Positions 32,842 through 41,832 of a stretch of 64,000 bases of DNA are shown one piece after another (the stretch's first letter is position 1; every line of letters starts with the position of its first letter). The stretch is from Jannaschia maritima. GTDB lineage: Bacteria; Pseudomonadota; Alphaproteobacteria; Rhodobacterales; Rhodobacteraceae. The position numbers and the translations under genes were made by a program. The notes under the pieces were generated by a model. The model saw nothing but the letters and a program-made list of their open reading frames with translations, searched no databases and was not told the DNA's origin. Where the stretch lies: assembly GCF_030973515.1 (NCBI RefSeq), contig NZ_JARGZA010000017.1, forward strand, positions 20,717-84,716. Direction: 5' to 3'.

Positions 32842-33621
32842 TTACGGGCCGATTCGCGCCGCTCGGACAGCTTTCGCGACCGCCTCCTCTCGGGTCTTCG
32901 CGTTCAGCTTCCAGCGTGCCGATCGCAGATGCTTCGTCACCATCGCCTCGCTGATCCCCATCGCGTCGGCGATCCGCGCGTTCATCATCCCGCCCGCCAG
33001 CAACCGAAGCGCCTGGGCTTCCCGCACCGATAGTTCGCGCCTGCGGATTGGCAGGAGATCGGTCGCCGACGCACTTTCGGGCCAGTCGAGCCACGGCAGG
33101 AGCAATCGGATCGCGGTTTCTATTCGATGGAGGTTCTCCGTGTCCATGACCTCGGATGGTTCGAGCTTCGAGCAATAGGTGATCGTGTTCGCCCCCGAAC
33201 TCGGCGTCGGTCGTGCGGTCAGGCACACGATCGAACGCTCCCCCGAATCACGGACGAAACCCGCGAAAGACCCGTGCTGGGGAATCGTCTCGTAGATGCT
33301 ACGATCCGCAGTCCGCCATCGTAGAGGATGCCGGCTCCATGCGGCGTGCTTGACGATGAAGTCCGACGCATGGAACTCCTCGTCGACGTAGGTTTCCAAC
33401 GTCGCCTCTGCCAACGTGCTTCGAAACCAAAAGGATCGGCCTTCCTGCTCGCAAATGGCTGCGGCGTTCACGGCTGTCGCACCCAGTCCCTCCAACGTTC
33501 GCTGGATTGCCGTCCACCTGTCATCCGGAGAGGCGGCGACGAGCATCCTTTCCGCGATGTCGGCGGCAAGCCGTCGGTCGCGTTCCCGAATTGTGGACCC
33601 GTTCGCTGAGTCAATCGCCAT
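32842..33621 (-). CDS. LuxR-family transcriptional regulator (solo)
   Basis: A 259-residue regulator. The C-terminal ~65 residues are a LuxR/GerE HTH: LSVREAQALRLLAGGMMNAR, then ISEAMVTKHLRSARWKLNAK. The N-terminal ~170 residues look like an autoinducer-type sensor domain, with the aromatic/Asp pattern FHASDFIVKHAAWSRHPLRW, but the acyl-homoserine-lactone pocket is not convincing. No luxI-type synthase is in the window. The ATG at 33619-33621 is chosen because sensible sequence begins there; the frame is open upstream. It is the first gene of a minus-strand trio in DNA less GC-rich than its surroundings. Probable targets are the two small genes downstream. Confidence 0.82.
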   Translation of the reverse strand: MAIDSANGSTIRERDRRLAADIAERMLVAASPDDRWTAIQRTLEGLGATAVNAAAICEQEGRSFWFRSTLAEATLETYVDEEFHASDFIVKHAAWSRHPLRWRTADRSIYETIPQHGSFAGFVRDSGERSIVCLTARPTPSSGANTITYCSKLEPSEVMDTENLHRIETAIRLLLPWLDWPESASATDLLPIRRRELSVREAQALRLLAGGMMNARIADAMGISEAMVTKHLRSARWKLNAKTREEAVAKAVRAARIGP

Positions 33622-33926
33622 CGAAAGACACGATAGCGGAACCGACCCCTCATGTATGCAGTTGAGCGCGGCTCGCTGGTGTGCGCCTACACCGAGACCG
33701 CCTAAGTGAAGCACCGACACCGAAGTTTCGGTCAAACAGGTTCTCTTCGACGATACCTCACGAGCTGGACCGTCGAGCACGCCGCCTTCGGGACCTGCCG
33801 CGATGCCTTCGCATCCGACGAGCAGCGGAGGGCGGGAGCCATTCGCCCGGTTTCGACACAGACGCGCCCATCGCAGGCTCACCCCCTTTACCCCACCCTA
33901 ACACCCCCCATGCCATCCCTCCCGGC
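33622..33926. other. Non-coding interval between luxR and comM
   Basis: About 305 bp with no convincing gene. It is less GC-rich than the core on the left side and becomes C-rich towards comM. The only structure noticed is the dyad at 33719-33732. Confidence 0.6.
33719..33732. promoter_or_regulatory. Dyad upstream of the LuxR-type gene
   Basis: ACCGAA (33719-33724) and TTCGGT (33727-33732) form a perfect inverted repeat with a 2-nt spacer, about 98 bp upstream of the LuxR-type start. It could be the operator for autoregulation; it is shorter than a classical 20-bp lux box. Confidence 0.35.
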
Positions 33927-35444
33927 ATGACCCTCGCCCGCACCACCACCGTCGCCTTCGAAGGGTTGGAGGCCCGGCCCGTGGACGTGCAATGCGCGGT
34001 CACGCCGGGGCTGCCGTATCTCGGGATCGTGGGACTGCCCGACAAGGCCGTGTCGGAAGCGAAGGACCGCATCCGGACCGCGCTGGCGGAGCTGGGCATC
34101 GCCCTGCCCGCGCGGCGCATCATCGTGAACCTGTCGCCTGCCGACCTGCCGAAGGAAGGCGCGCATTTCGACCTGCCCATCGCGCTATCGCTGCTCGCTG
34201 CGCTCGACGTCGTGCCGGCCGATGCGGTGGCCGACGCCCTGTCCATCGGGGGGATGTCGCTCGACGGCGCGTTGGAGGCGGTCGCCGGCGCCCTGCCTGC
34301 CGCGGTGGCCGCGAAGGATCTGGGTCGCCTGCTCCTTTGTCCCGCCGCCTGCGGGCCGGAGGCCGCCTGGGTCGATCCCGACAACGTCCTGCCCGCCCCG
34401 TCCCTGGGCGCGCTGATCGACCACCTGACGGGGCGGATGCCTTTGCAGCCCGCTGCCAGCGCCCGCCTGCCCGCGCCGCCCCCGCGCGCCGATCTGCGCG
34501 AGGTCCGCGGTCAGGAACGCGCCAAGCGCGCGCTAGAGATCGCGGCCGCAGGCCGCCACCACCTGTTCCTCGTCGGCCCGCCGGGGTCGGGCAAGTCCAT
34601 GCTCGCCGCCCGCCTGCCCACGATCCTGCCGCCGCTGACGGCCGCCGAATCGCTCGAAACGTCGATGATCCACAGCCTCGCTGGCACCCTGCCCGAAGGC
34701 GGCGTCCTACAGGCCCGCCCGTTCCAGGAACCCCACCACACCGCGTCGGTGGCCGCCATCGCGGGCGGGGGCCGCCGCGCGGGGCCTGGCCAGATCAGCC
34801 TAGCCCATAACGGCGTGCTCTTCATGGACGAGTTCCCGGAGTTCCCGCGCCCCGTGCTGGAGACGCTGCGCCAGCCCATCGAGACCGGGGAGGTCGTGAT
34901 CGCGCGGGCCAACGCGCATGTCCGCTATCCCTGCCGGTTCCTCTTGATCGCCGCCGCGAACCCGTGCCGCTGCGGGATGTTGTTCGACGCCGACGCCGCC
35001 TGCTCCCGCGCACCCGGCTGCGGCGAGGAGTACCTGGCAAAGATCTCGGGGCCCTTGATGGACCGCTTCGACCTGCGGCTGGAGGTACCGGCCGTTCCCG
35101 TCTCCGACCTGACGCTGCCGCCCACGGGCGAGACGTCCGAACGGGTGGCCGCCCGCGTGGCCGACGCGCGCGAGGTGCAGGCCGAACGCTATGCCGGGAT
35201 GGACGACGTGCGCGTCAACGCGGACCTGTCGGGCGACCGCCTGACGGACCTGGCCGCGCCCGACGCGGCCGCGCGGGACCTGCTGGACGGCGCCGTTGCG
35301 CGCATGAAGCTGTCGGCGCGCGGCTATCATCGGGTGCTAAAGGTTGCGCGCACCATCGCGGACCTCGACAGCTCCGGCGACATAGGCCGCGCCCACGTGG
35401 CGGAGGCGCTGAGCTACCGCCTCGTAGTGGGCAGCGCGGCCTAG
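33927..35444 (+). CDS. comM: YifB/ComM family Mg-chelatase-like AAA+ ATPase
   Basis: A 505-residue hexameric helicase-like protein. In naturally competent bacteria ComM promotes branch migration during transformation; elsewhere the role is less clear. An N-terminal Lon-like domain (PGLPYLGIVGLPDKAVSEAK, FDLPIALSLLAAL) is followed by the AAA+ module with Walker A GPPGSGKSMLAARLP, Walker B GVLFMDEFPEF, and FRSIPHH-like EPHHTASVAAI. A Cys cluster CRCG...CSRAPGC lies in the C-terminal part. The length matches the family. It is a single gene facing gshB. Confidence 0.94.
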   Translation: MTLARTTTVAFEGLEARPVDVQCAVTPGLPYLGIVGLPDKAVSEAKDRIRTALAELGIALPARRIIVNLSPADLPKEGAHFDLPIALSLLAALDVVPADAVADALSIGGMSLDGALEAVAGALPAAVAAKDLGRLLLCPAACGPEAAWVDPDNVLPAPSLGALIDHLTGRMPLQPAASARLPAPPPRADLREVRGQERAKRALEIAAAGRHHLFLVGPPGSGKSMLAARLPTILPPLTAAESLETSMIHSLAGTLPEGGVLQARPFQEPHHTASVAAIAGGGRRAGPGQISLAHNGVLFMDEFPEFPRPVLETLRQPIETGEVVIARANAHVRYPCRFLLIAAANPCRCGMLFDADAACSRAPGCGEEYLAKISGPLMDRFDLRLEVPAVPVSDLTLPPTGETSERVAARVADAREVQAERYAGMDDVRVNADLSGDRLTDLAAPDAAARDLLDGAVARMKLSARGYHRVLKVARTIADLDSSGDIGRAHVAEALSYRLVVGSAA

Positions 35445-35531
35445 GCCCGACGCCCCGTTCGGAACGGTCCTGCATCACAGCACGTCGAACTTAAGCGGCG
35501 ATCCTCGTATGTACGGTGGACGTTGCGCGCC

Positions 35532-36479
35532 TCAACCGACCCGCCGCTCGACCGCCTCCCAGATGGCGGCGGCGGCGTTCGTGCCGTCGAACCGCTCGAG
35601 TTCCTGCAGTCCGGTGGGCGAGGTGAGGTTGATCTCCGTCAGCCAGTCGCCGATCACGTCGATGCCCACGAAGACCTGCCCGTGCTCGCGCAGGCGCGGA
35701 CCGATCCAGGCGCAGATCTCGCGGTCGCGGTCGGTCAGCGCGACCTTCTCGGGGCGCCCGCCCACATGCATGTTGGACCGCGTCTGACCCTCGGCGGGGA
35801 TGCGGTTGATCGCACCCACCGGCTCCCCGTTCACCAGGATCACACGCTTGTCGCCCTTCGACACGGCGGGCAGGAACTTCTGCATGATCAGGGGCTCGCG
35901 ATTCATCACGGCGAACAGCTCGTGCAGCGAATCGAGGTTACGGTCCTCCGGCGTCAGGCGGAACACCCCCGCCCCCCCGTTGCCATAGAGCGGCTTCAGG
36001 ATGACGTCGCCATGGCGCGCGCGGAACTCCTTCAGCAGGGCCAGGCTTCGCGCGACGGCCGTGGGCGGCGTCAGGTCGGGGAAGTCCAGCACCATCAGCT
36101 TCTCGGGCCAGCCGCGGACCCAGGTCGGGTCGTTGACGACCAGCGTGGCGGGGTGGATCCGGTCCAGAAGGTGCGTGGTGGTGATGTAGGCCATGTCGAA
36201 GGGCGGGTCCTGGCGCAGCCACACGACGTCCATGTCCGCCAGGTCTACCTCCCGCACGGGTCCGAACGTGACGTGGTTCCCCCGTTCGCGCCGCAACTCC
36301 ATATCTTGCCCGCGCGCCAGGATGCGCCCCTCGACGTAGGCAATGGAATCAGGGGTATAGTGGAACAGCGCATGGCCCCGCGCCTGCGCTTCCAGGGCGA
36401 TGCGGAACGTGCTGTCGGCGTCGATGTCGACGCCCGGCATCGGGTCCATCTGGAACGCGACCTTCAGGGATTGGGGCAT
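35532..36479 (-). CDS. gshB: Glutathione synthetase
   Basis: Joins gamma-glutamylcysteine and glycine with ATP, the last step of glutathione synthesis. The 315-residue ATP-grasp protein has the family start [20 protein letters not shown], the [20 protein letters not shown] loop, [14 protein letters not shown] (ATP-binding Gly loop), RVILVNGEP, and the metal site [16 protein letters not shown]. The length is normal. It belongs to the minus-strand rsmI-yraN-gshB block typical of alphaproteobacteria, 80 bp after yraN. Confidence 0.97.
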   Translation of the reverse strand: MPQSLKVAFQMDPMPGVDIDADSTFRIALEAQARGHALFHYTPDSIAYVEGRILARGQDMELRRERGNHVTFGPVREVDLADMDVVWLRQDPPFDMAYITTTHLLDRIHPATLVVNDPTWVRGWPEKLMVLDFPDLTPPTAVARSLALLKEFRARHGDVILKPLYGNGGAGVFRLTPEDRNLDSLHELFAVMNREPLIMQKFLPAVSKGDKRVILVNGEPVGAINRIPAEGQTRSNMHVGGRPEKVALTDRDREICAWIGPRLREHGQVFVGIDVIGDWLTEINLTSPTGLQELERFDGTNAAAAIWEAVERRVG

Positions 36480-36559
36480 GGGACCTCCGCCGAGCTGCGT
36501 GGCCTAGATGGCGCGCGGCGGGGGCCGTGTCCACGCCCGCGGGCGTGCATCCGCGCGCA

Positions 36560-36910
36560 TCACATCAGCGCGTTCTCGATCACGTCCACGATGCCCTGGC
36601 CATCCACCAGGGCGACGTCGAAGCGCATGGGCGTCAGGGCGTCCCGCCCGTTGCGGTCGAGCCAGTCCTGCGCGCTGACCTGCAGGCGCGCGACCTGCGC
36701 GGGACGGATCCGCTGCGCCGCGGCATGGTGGGTGGCGGACGCCTTGACCTCGACGAAGACGATCTCCGCGCCGCAATCGACGATCAGGTCGATCTCGCCC
36801 CCCTTGCCGCGCCAGCGTCGGGCCAGGACGACGTGGCCACGCGCCTCGTACCAGCGCCCGACCGACCCCTCCGCCGCTAGGCCGGCGTGATGGTTCACCC
36901 CCTTCGTCAC
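36560..36910 (-). CDS. yraN: YraN family (UPF0102) nuclease-fold protein
   Basis: A 116-residue protein with the YraN pattern AAEGSVGRWYEARGHVVLAR, then GGEIDLIVDCGAEIVFVEVK. The GEIDL and VEVK residues form a PD-(D/E)XK-type nuclease site. Its biological substrate is unknown; Holliday-junction-like or recombination roles are proposed from the fold. It starts at a GTG (36910) that overlaps the rsmI stop by 4 bp, so it is translationally coupled to rsmI. Confidence 0.93.
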   Translation of the reverse strand: MTKGVNHHAGLAAEGSVGRWYEARGHVVLARRWRGKGGEIDLIVDCGAEIVFVEVKASATHHAAAQRIRPAQVARLQVSAQDWLDRNGRDALTPMRFDVALVDGQGIVDVIENALM

Positions 36911-37767
36911 CCCTTCATCTCCAGCGCCAGCGCATAGACGCGCTTGCGGGGCACGCCGGTGGCCTCGGTCACGGCCTGCACCGCGGCCTTCGTCCCCTCG
37001 GTGGCCAGGCGGTCAACCAGCATCGCGCGCAGGTCGTCGTCCGTGGCGGCGGCGGGGGCGGCCCGGTCGATCAGGACCACGATCTCGCCCTTGGGGGGCT
37101 CGGCATCCGCGCGCGCGGCCAGGGTGGGCAGGTCGCCGGACCAGACGTCCTCGAACCGCTTCGTCAGCTCGCGGCACAGGCGAGCGTCCCGCGAGCCCAG
37201 CACGGCGGCGGCGTCGGTCAGCATCGCCGCCACGCGCTTGGGGCTTTCGTAGAGGACCAGCGTCGCGGGCACGGTGCCCAGTTCCGCCAGGGCCGTGCGA
37301 CGCGCCTGCGCCTTCGGCGGCAGGAAGCCCGCGAATAGGAACCGGTCGGTCGGCAGCCCAGCCACGCAGAGCGCCGCGAGGACCGCGCTCGCCCCCGGCG
37401 CGGCGCGCACCGCGGCACCCCGCGCCCGCGCGTCGACCGCCAAGCGGAACCCCGGATCGGCCACCAGCGGGGTCCCGGCCTCCGAGGCGTAGGCGACGGA
37501 CTTCCCCTCGGCTAGAGCGCCCAGCAGCCGGGGGCGCACCCGTTCGCCGTTGTGGTCGTGATAGGCCACGAGCGGCCGGTCCCCCAGGGCGATGCCGTGG
37601 ATGTCCATGAGCCGGCGCAGGGCGCGCGTGTCCTCCGCCGCCAGGACGTCGGCACCCGCCAGCAGGTCCAGCGCGCGCAGCGTGATGTCGCGGGCCGCGC
37701 CGATGGGCACGGCCACCAGGTGCAGCGCGGCCTCCACGGCGGGGGCGGATCGGCCGGTTTCCGTCAT
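36907..37767 (-). CDS. rsmI: 16S rRNA 2'-O-methyltransferase (C1402)
   Basis: Adds the 2'-O-methyl group to C1402 in the 30S decoding centre. The 286-residue tetrapyrrole-methylase-fold protein shows HLVAVPIGAARDITLRAL, VLAAEDTRALRRLMDI, the SAM loop ASEAGTPLVADPG, PGASAVLAAL, and FLFAGFLPPK. ATG 37767 is chosen over upstream in-frame codons because it gives the normal start and has AAAGGG before it. It is divergent from the YraM-like lipoprotein gene and coupled to yraN. Confidence 0.95.
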   Translation of the reverse strand: MTETGRSAPAVEAALHLVAVPIGAARDITLRALDLLAGADVLAAEDTRALRRLMDIHGIALGDRPLVAYHDHNGERVRPRLLGALAEGKSVAYASEAGTPLVADPGFRLAVDARARGAAVRAAPGASAVLAALCVAGLPTDRFLFAGFLPPKAQARRTALAELGTVPATLVLYESPKRVAAMLTDAAAVLGSRDARLCRELTKRFEDVWSGDLPTLAARADAEPPKGEIVVLIDRAAPAAATDDDLRAMLVDRLATEGTKAAVQAVTEATGVPRKRVYALALEMKG

Positions 37768-37849
37768 CGCGCGCCCTTTCGATCGGGGTCGTTTACTCCG
37801 CCCCGGGGGCGGCCTAGCTTCGCCCCTATCACGTTCGGGAGAGACGCAC

Positions 37850-39040
37850 ATGCCGCACCGCACCACCAGCGCCGGGACACCGTTCCTGGCCCGCCTCCGC
37901 CGGGCCGCCCTGGCCGTCCTGGTCCTGGGGGGCGTCGCGGCCTGCGAGGTCCCATCGCCCCGCGGGACGGTGGGCGGCGCGGGCGTCGGCGGCGACGGAC
38001 CCGTCCAGGTGGCGCTGCTGGTGCCTTATGGCTCGGCGCGCGGCTCGGACGGAACCGTCGCCCGGTCGCTGGAGAACGCGGCCCGCCTAGCGGTGGCCGA
38101 TCTGGGCCCGGGCGCGGTCAACCTGGCCGTGTTCCCGACGCAGGGCACCCCGGGGGGCGCGCAGGCCGCGGCCCAGCAGGCCATCGCGGGGGGCGCGCAG
38201 GTCATCCTGGGCCCGCTCTATGCCGAGAATGCGGCCGCGGCGGGCGTGGCGGCGGCCGGATCCGGCATCCCGGTCCTGTCGTTCTCGAACAACACGGACA
38301 TCGCGGGGGGCAACGTCTGGGTCCTGGGCAACACGTTCCAGAACACCGCGAGCCGGATCCTGGCCTTCGCCGCCAGCCAGGGCCGGGACCGCGTGGTCCT
38401 GACCCATGCCGACACCGCCGCGGGCGCGGTGGCCCGCGACGCGGTGCTGCAGGCGGGCGCGCGCACGGGGGCACAGATCACCGGCACGGTCGGCTATGGC
38501 CTGTCGCAGGCGGGCATCTCCGCCGCCGTGCCCACCATCGCGGAGGCGGCGCGCGGTTCGAACGCCAACGCCGTCTTCCTGACGGGGAACACGGCGGGCG
38601 ACCTGCCCGTCATCTCGCAACTCCTGTCAGAAACGGGCATCGGGGGCGAGGCGTTCCGCTATCTCGGGCTGACCCGGTGGGACGTGCCCAGCGAGGCGCT
38701 GGAACTGTCCAGCCTGCAGGGGGGATACTTCACCCTGCCCGACCCGAACGCGACCGCGCAGTTCCGATCCCGCTATGCCGCGAACTACGGCGGGGGGCCG
38801 CATCCGCTCGCAGGGCTGGCCTATGACGGCATCGCCGCCGTCGGCGCCATCGCGGCGCGCGGCCAGACGGTGGGCCGGTCCACGCTGACCGCGGGGGGTG
38901 GCTTCGCGGGGACGGGCGGCGTATTCCGCTTGCTGGGCGACGGCACGAACCAGCGGGCGCTGGCGGTCGCCCAGGTCGTGAACCGAACAGCACAGGTGGT
39001 CAGCCCTGCCCCCAGCAGCCTCCGCGGCGCCGGCTTCTAG
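37850..39040 (+). CDS. YraM/LppC-like penicillin-binding-protein activator lipoprotein
   Basis: A 396-residue lipoprotein: signal peptide with lipobox GVAAC near residue 27, then a two-lobed periplasmic-binding (type 1) fold with VQVALLVPYGS, ENAARLAVADL, ILGPLYAENAAAAG, VLSFSNNTDIAGGNVWVLG and AYDGIAAVGAI. Relatives of E. coli LpoA (YraM) activate PBP1A from the outer membrane, and alphaproteobacterial members sit opposite rsmI exactly as here. The TPR half of enterobacterial LpoA is absent, so direct PBP activation is inferred, not certain. Confidence 0.87.
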   Translation: MPHRTTSAGTPFLARLRRAALAVLVLGGVAACEVPSPRGTVGGAGVGGDGPVQVALLVPYGSARGSDGTVARSLENAARLAVADLGPGAVNLAVFPTQGTPGGAQAAAQQAIAGGAQVILGPLYAENAAAAGVAAAGSGIPVLSFSNNTDIAGGNVWVLGNTFQNTASRILAFAASQGRDRVVLTHADTAAGAVARDAVLQAGARTGAQITGTVGYGLSQAGISAAVPTIAEAARGSNANAVFLTGNTAGDLPVISQLLSETGIGGEAFRYLGLTRWDVPSEALELSSLQGGYFTLPDPNATAQFRSRYAANYGGGPHPLAGLAYDGIAAVGAIAARGQTVGRSTLTAGGGFAGTGGVFRLLGDGTNQRALAVAQVVNRTAQVVSPAPSSLRGAGF

Positions 39041-39128
39041 CGAACCCCGCACCGCCCCCTCCGATCCGCTCGACCAATCGGTCGACGAGCTGATCGCCCC
39101 CGCCGGGGCGATCTTCGACGCCGACGCC

Positions 39129-41828
39129 GTGGCCGCCGCGCTGGCCCGGGCGACCGACGGGATGGGGCCGGGCGACGCGATGGCGCTGCGACGCGCGACG
39201 GTGGGCGTCCTGCGGACGGCCCTGGCCCGCGGCCGCGACGCCATCGCCGCGGGCTTCTCCGACCGCCCCGGCCGCGCCCGCATCGTCACGCGGGCCTATG
39301 CCTATCTAACGGACAACCTGGTCCGGACGGTCCACCACACGGCCGTCACCCGCCTGCATCCCTGCCCCAACCCGACGGAGGGCGAGCGGTTCGCGATCCT
39401 GGGGGTCGGCGGCTATGGCCGGGCGGAAATGGCGCCCTTCTCGGACGTGGACCTTCTGTTCCTGACGCCCACGAAGGTCACGCCCTGGATCGAATCGGTG
39501 GTGGAATCGATCCTCTACATGCTGTGGGACCTGAAGCTGAAGGTCGGCCACGCCACCCGCACGGTCCGCGAATGCCTGGCGCTGGGGCGCGAGGACATGA
39601 CCATCCGCACCGCCATGCTGGAGCAGCGCCACGTCTGCGGCGAGGCGGCCCTGTCGGCCACCCTGCGCGACACGCTGTGGTCGGAGCTGTTCACCCGCAC
39701 CGCCCCCGAATTCATCGAGGCCAAGCTGGGGGAACGCGACGCCCGCCACCGCAAGCAGGGCGGCGCCCGCTACGTGTTGGAACCCAACGTGAAGGAAGCG
39801 AAGGGCGGCCTGCGCGACCTGCAATGCCTGTATTGGATCGCCAAGTACCGCTATGGCGTGCGCGACGCCGCCGACCTGGTGCCCCTGGGCGTCTTCCTGC
39901 CGGACGAGTTCGCCGCCTTCGAGGCTGCGGACCGCTTCCTGTGGTGCGTCCGCTGCCACCTTCACCTGATCGCCGGCCGCGCCGCCGACATGCTGACCTT
40001 CGACATGCAGGTCGAGGTGGCGGAGCGGATGGGGTACGCCGACGGCGGCGGGCGTCTGGGCGTCGAGCACTTCATGCAGTCCTATTTCCGGCACGCGACC
40101 GCGGTGGGCGACCTGACGCGCATCCTGCTGACCGCCCTGGAGGCCGAGAACGCGAAGTCCGAACCGGGCCTGCTGGGCTTCCTGAAGCGGCGCCGCAAGG
40201 TCGCCCCCCCCTACGAGGTCCGTCAGGGCCGCCTGGACGTGATCGACGCGGATGCGTTCCTGTCCGACCGGCTGAACATCCTGCGCATCTTCGCGGAGGC
40301 CCTGCGCACCGGCCTTCTGCTGCACCCACACGCCATGCGCCTCCTGAAGGCCAACCGCCACCTCGTCGACCGCGCCGTGCGCGACGACCCGGAGGCCAAC
40401 CGCATCTTCCTGTCGCTGCTGCTGAAGTACGGGAACCCCGAACGCGCGCTGCGCCGCATGAACGAGTTGGAGGTCCTGTCCGCGTTCATCCCGGAATTCG
40501 CGCCCATCGTCGCGATGATGCAGTTCAACATGTATCACAGCTACACGGTGGACGAGCACACGATCCAGGTGATCTCGACCCTGGCCGAGATCGAGCGCGG
40601 CGACCTGAAGGCCGACCTGCCCCTGGCCTCGGCCATCGTCGCGGGCGGGATCAACCGCCGCGTCCTCTATGTCGCGCTGCTGGTGCACGACATCGGCAAG
40701 GGCCGGTCGGAGGACCATTCGATCCTGGGCGCCCGCATCGCGCGCGACGTGGCCCCCCGCCTGGGTCTGAAGCCCGCCGAATGCGAGACGGTGGAATGGC
40801 TGGTCCGCCACCATCTGCTGATGTCGGACGTGGCCCAGAAGCGCGACGTCACCGACCCCCGCACCCTGCGGGGCTTCGCCAAGGCGGTGGGCACGCGCGA
40901 ACGGCTGGACCTGCTGACCCTCGTGACGGTCTGCGACATCCGCGGCGTGGGGCCCGGCGTGTGGAACAACTGGAAGGCCCAGATGCTGCGCGCCCTGCAC
41001 CGCGCCACCGCGGACGCCCTGGAGAACGGGCTGGAGGACCTGACGCGCACCACGCGCGAGGCGAAGGCCAAGCGACTGTTCCGCGGCGCCCTGCCCGACT
41101 GGACGGAAGCGCAACTGCGCGCCGAGATCGGGCGCCATTACGGCCCCTATTGGCAGGGCATTCCGACGGCGGCCCAGGTCCGTTTCGCCCATATGCTGGG
41201 GGACATCGACAACGGCGAGATCAAGGTCGAACTGGAAGCCGACGAGGACCGCGACGCCACGCGCGTCCTATTCGCGGGTCAGGATCATCCGGGCATCTTC
41301 AGCCGCCTGGCCGGGGCATGCTCGCTTGTGGGGGCCAACATCGTGGACGCCCGGACCTACACGTCGAAGGACGGTTACGCCACCAGCACGTTCTGGTTGC
41401 AGGACGGCGAGGGCCACCCCTATGCGCCCGCGCGGCTGGCGCGGCTGAAGTCCATGATCGAACGCATCCTGGGGGGCGAGGTCGTGACCCGGAAGGCGCT
41501 GGAGGGGCGCGAGATCCGCAAGCGCGAGCGTCCCATCAAGGTGCCCACCACGGTCGCCTTCGACAACGACGGGTCCGAGATCTACACCATCATCGAGGTC
41601 GATACCCGCGACCGGCCAGGCCTGCTCTACGACCTGACGCAGGCGCTTGCGGCGGCGAACGTCCAGATCAGCCAGGCGGTCATCGCCACCTACGGCGCGC
41701 AGGTCGTGGACGTGTTCTACGTCAAGGACCTGTTCGGTCTGAAGTTCTGGAGCAAGGGCAAGCAGCAGGCCCTGGAACGCCGCCTGCGCGACGCGGTCGG
41801 CCGCGCCGCCCGACGCGCGGGCGCCTGA
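39129..41828 (+). CDS. glnD: [Protein-PII] uridylyltransferase / uridylyl-removing enzyme
   Basis: The nitrogen sensor that uridylylates PII when glutamine is low and removes UMP when it is high. About 900 residues: a nucleotidyltransferase domain (GVGGYGRAEMAPFSDVDLLF with the catalytic Asp pair), a central HD domain (VALLVHDIGKGRSEDHS), and two C-terminal ACT domains that bind glutamine (starting VLFAGQDHPGIFSRL and IIEVDTRDRPGLLYDL). GTG 39129 is the first usual start codon. The frame is open back to 38982 and reads family-like sequence (DELIAPAGAIFD) before it, so a CTG at 39006 with AGGTGG 6 nt upstream may be the true start. Confidence 0.95.
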   Translation: MAAALARATDGMGPGDAMALRRATVGVLRTALARGRDAIAAGFSDRPGRARIVTRAYAYLTDNLVRTVHHTAVTRLHPCPNPTEGERFAILGVGGYGRAEMAPFSDVDLLFLTPTKVTPWIESVVESILYMLWDLKLKVGHATRTVRECLALGREDMTIRTAMLEQRHVCGEAALSATLRDTLWSELFTRTAPEFIEAKLGERDARHRKQGGARYVLEPNVKEAKGGLRDLQCLYWIAKYRYGVRDAADLVPLGVFLPDEFAAFEAADRFLWCVRCHLHLIAGRAADMLTFDMQVEVAERMGYADGGGRLGVEHFMQSYFRHATAVGDLTRILLTALEAENAKSEPGLLGFLKRRRKVAPPYEVRQGRLDVIDADAFLSDRLNILRIFAEALRTGLLLHPHAMRLLKANRHLVDRAVRDDPEANRIFLSLLLKYGNPERALRRMNELEVLSAFIPEFAPIVAMMQFNMYHSYTVDEHTIQVISTLAEIERGDLKADLPLASAIVAGGINRRVLYVALLVHDIGKGRSEDHSILGARIARDVAPRLGLKPAECETVEWLVRHHLLMSDVAQKRDVTDPRTLRGFAKAVGTRERLDLLTLVTVCDIRGVGPGVWNNWKAQMLRALHRATADALENGLEDLTRTTREAKAKRLFRGALPDWTEAQLRAEIGRHYGPYWQGIPTAAQVRFAHMLGDIDNGEIKVELEADEDRDATRVLFAGQDHPGIFSRLAGACSLVGANIVDARTYTSKDGYATSTFWLQDGEGHPYAPARLARLKSMIERILGGEVVTRKALEGREIRKRERPIKVPTTVAFDNDGSEIYTIIEVDTRDRPGLLYDLTQALAAANVQISQAVIATYGAQVVDVFYVKDLFGLKFWSKGKQQALERRLRDAVGRAARRAGA

Positions 41829-41832
41829 CCCG

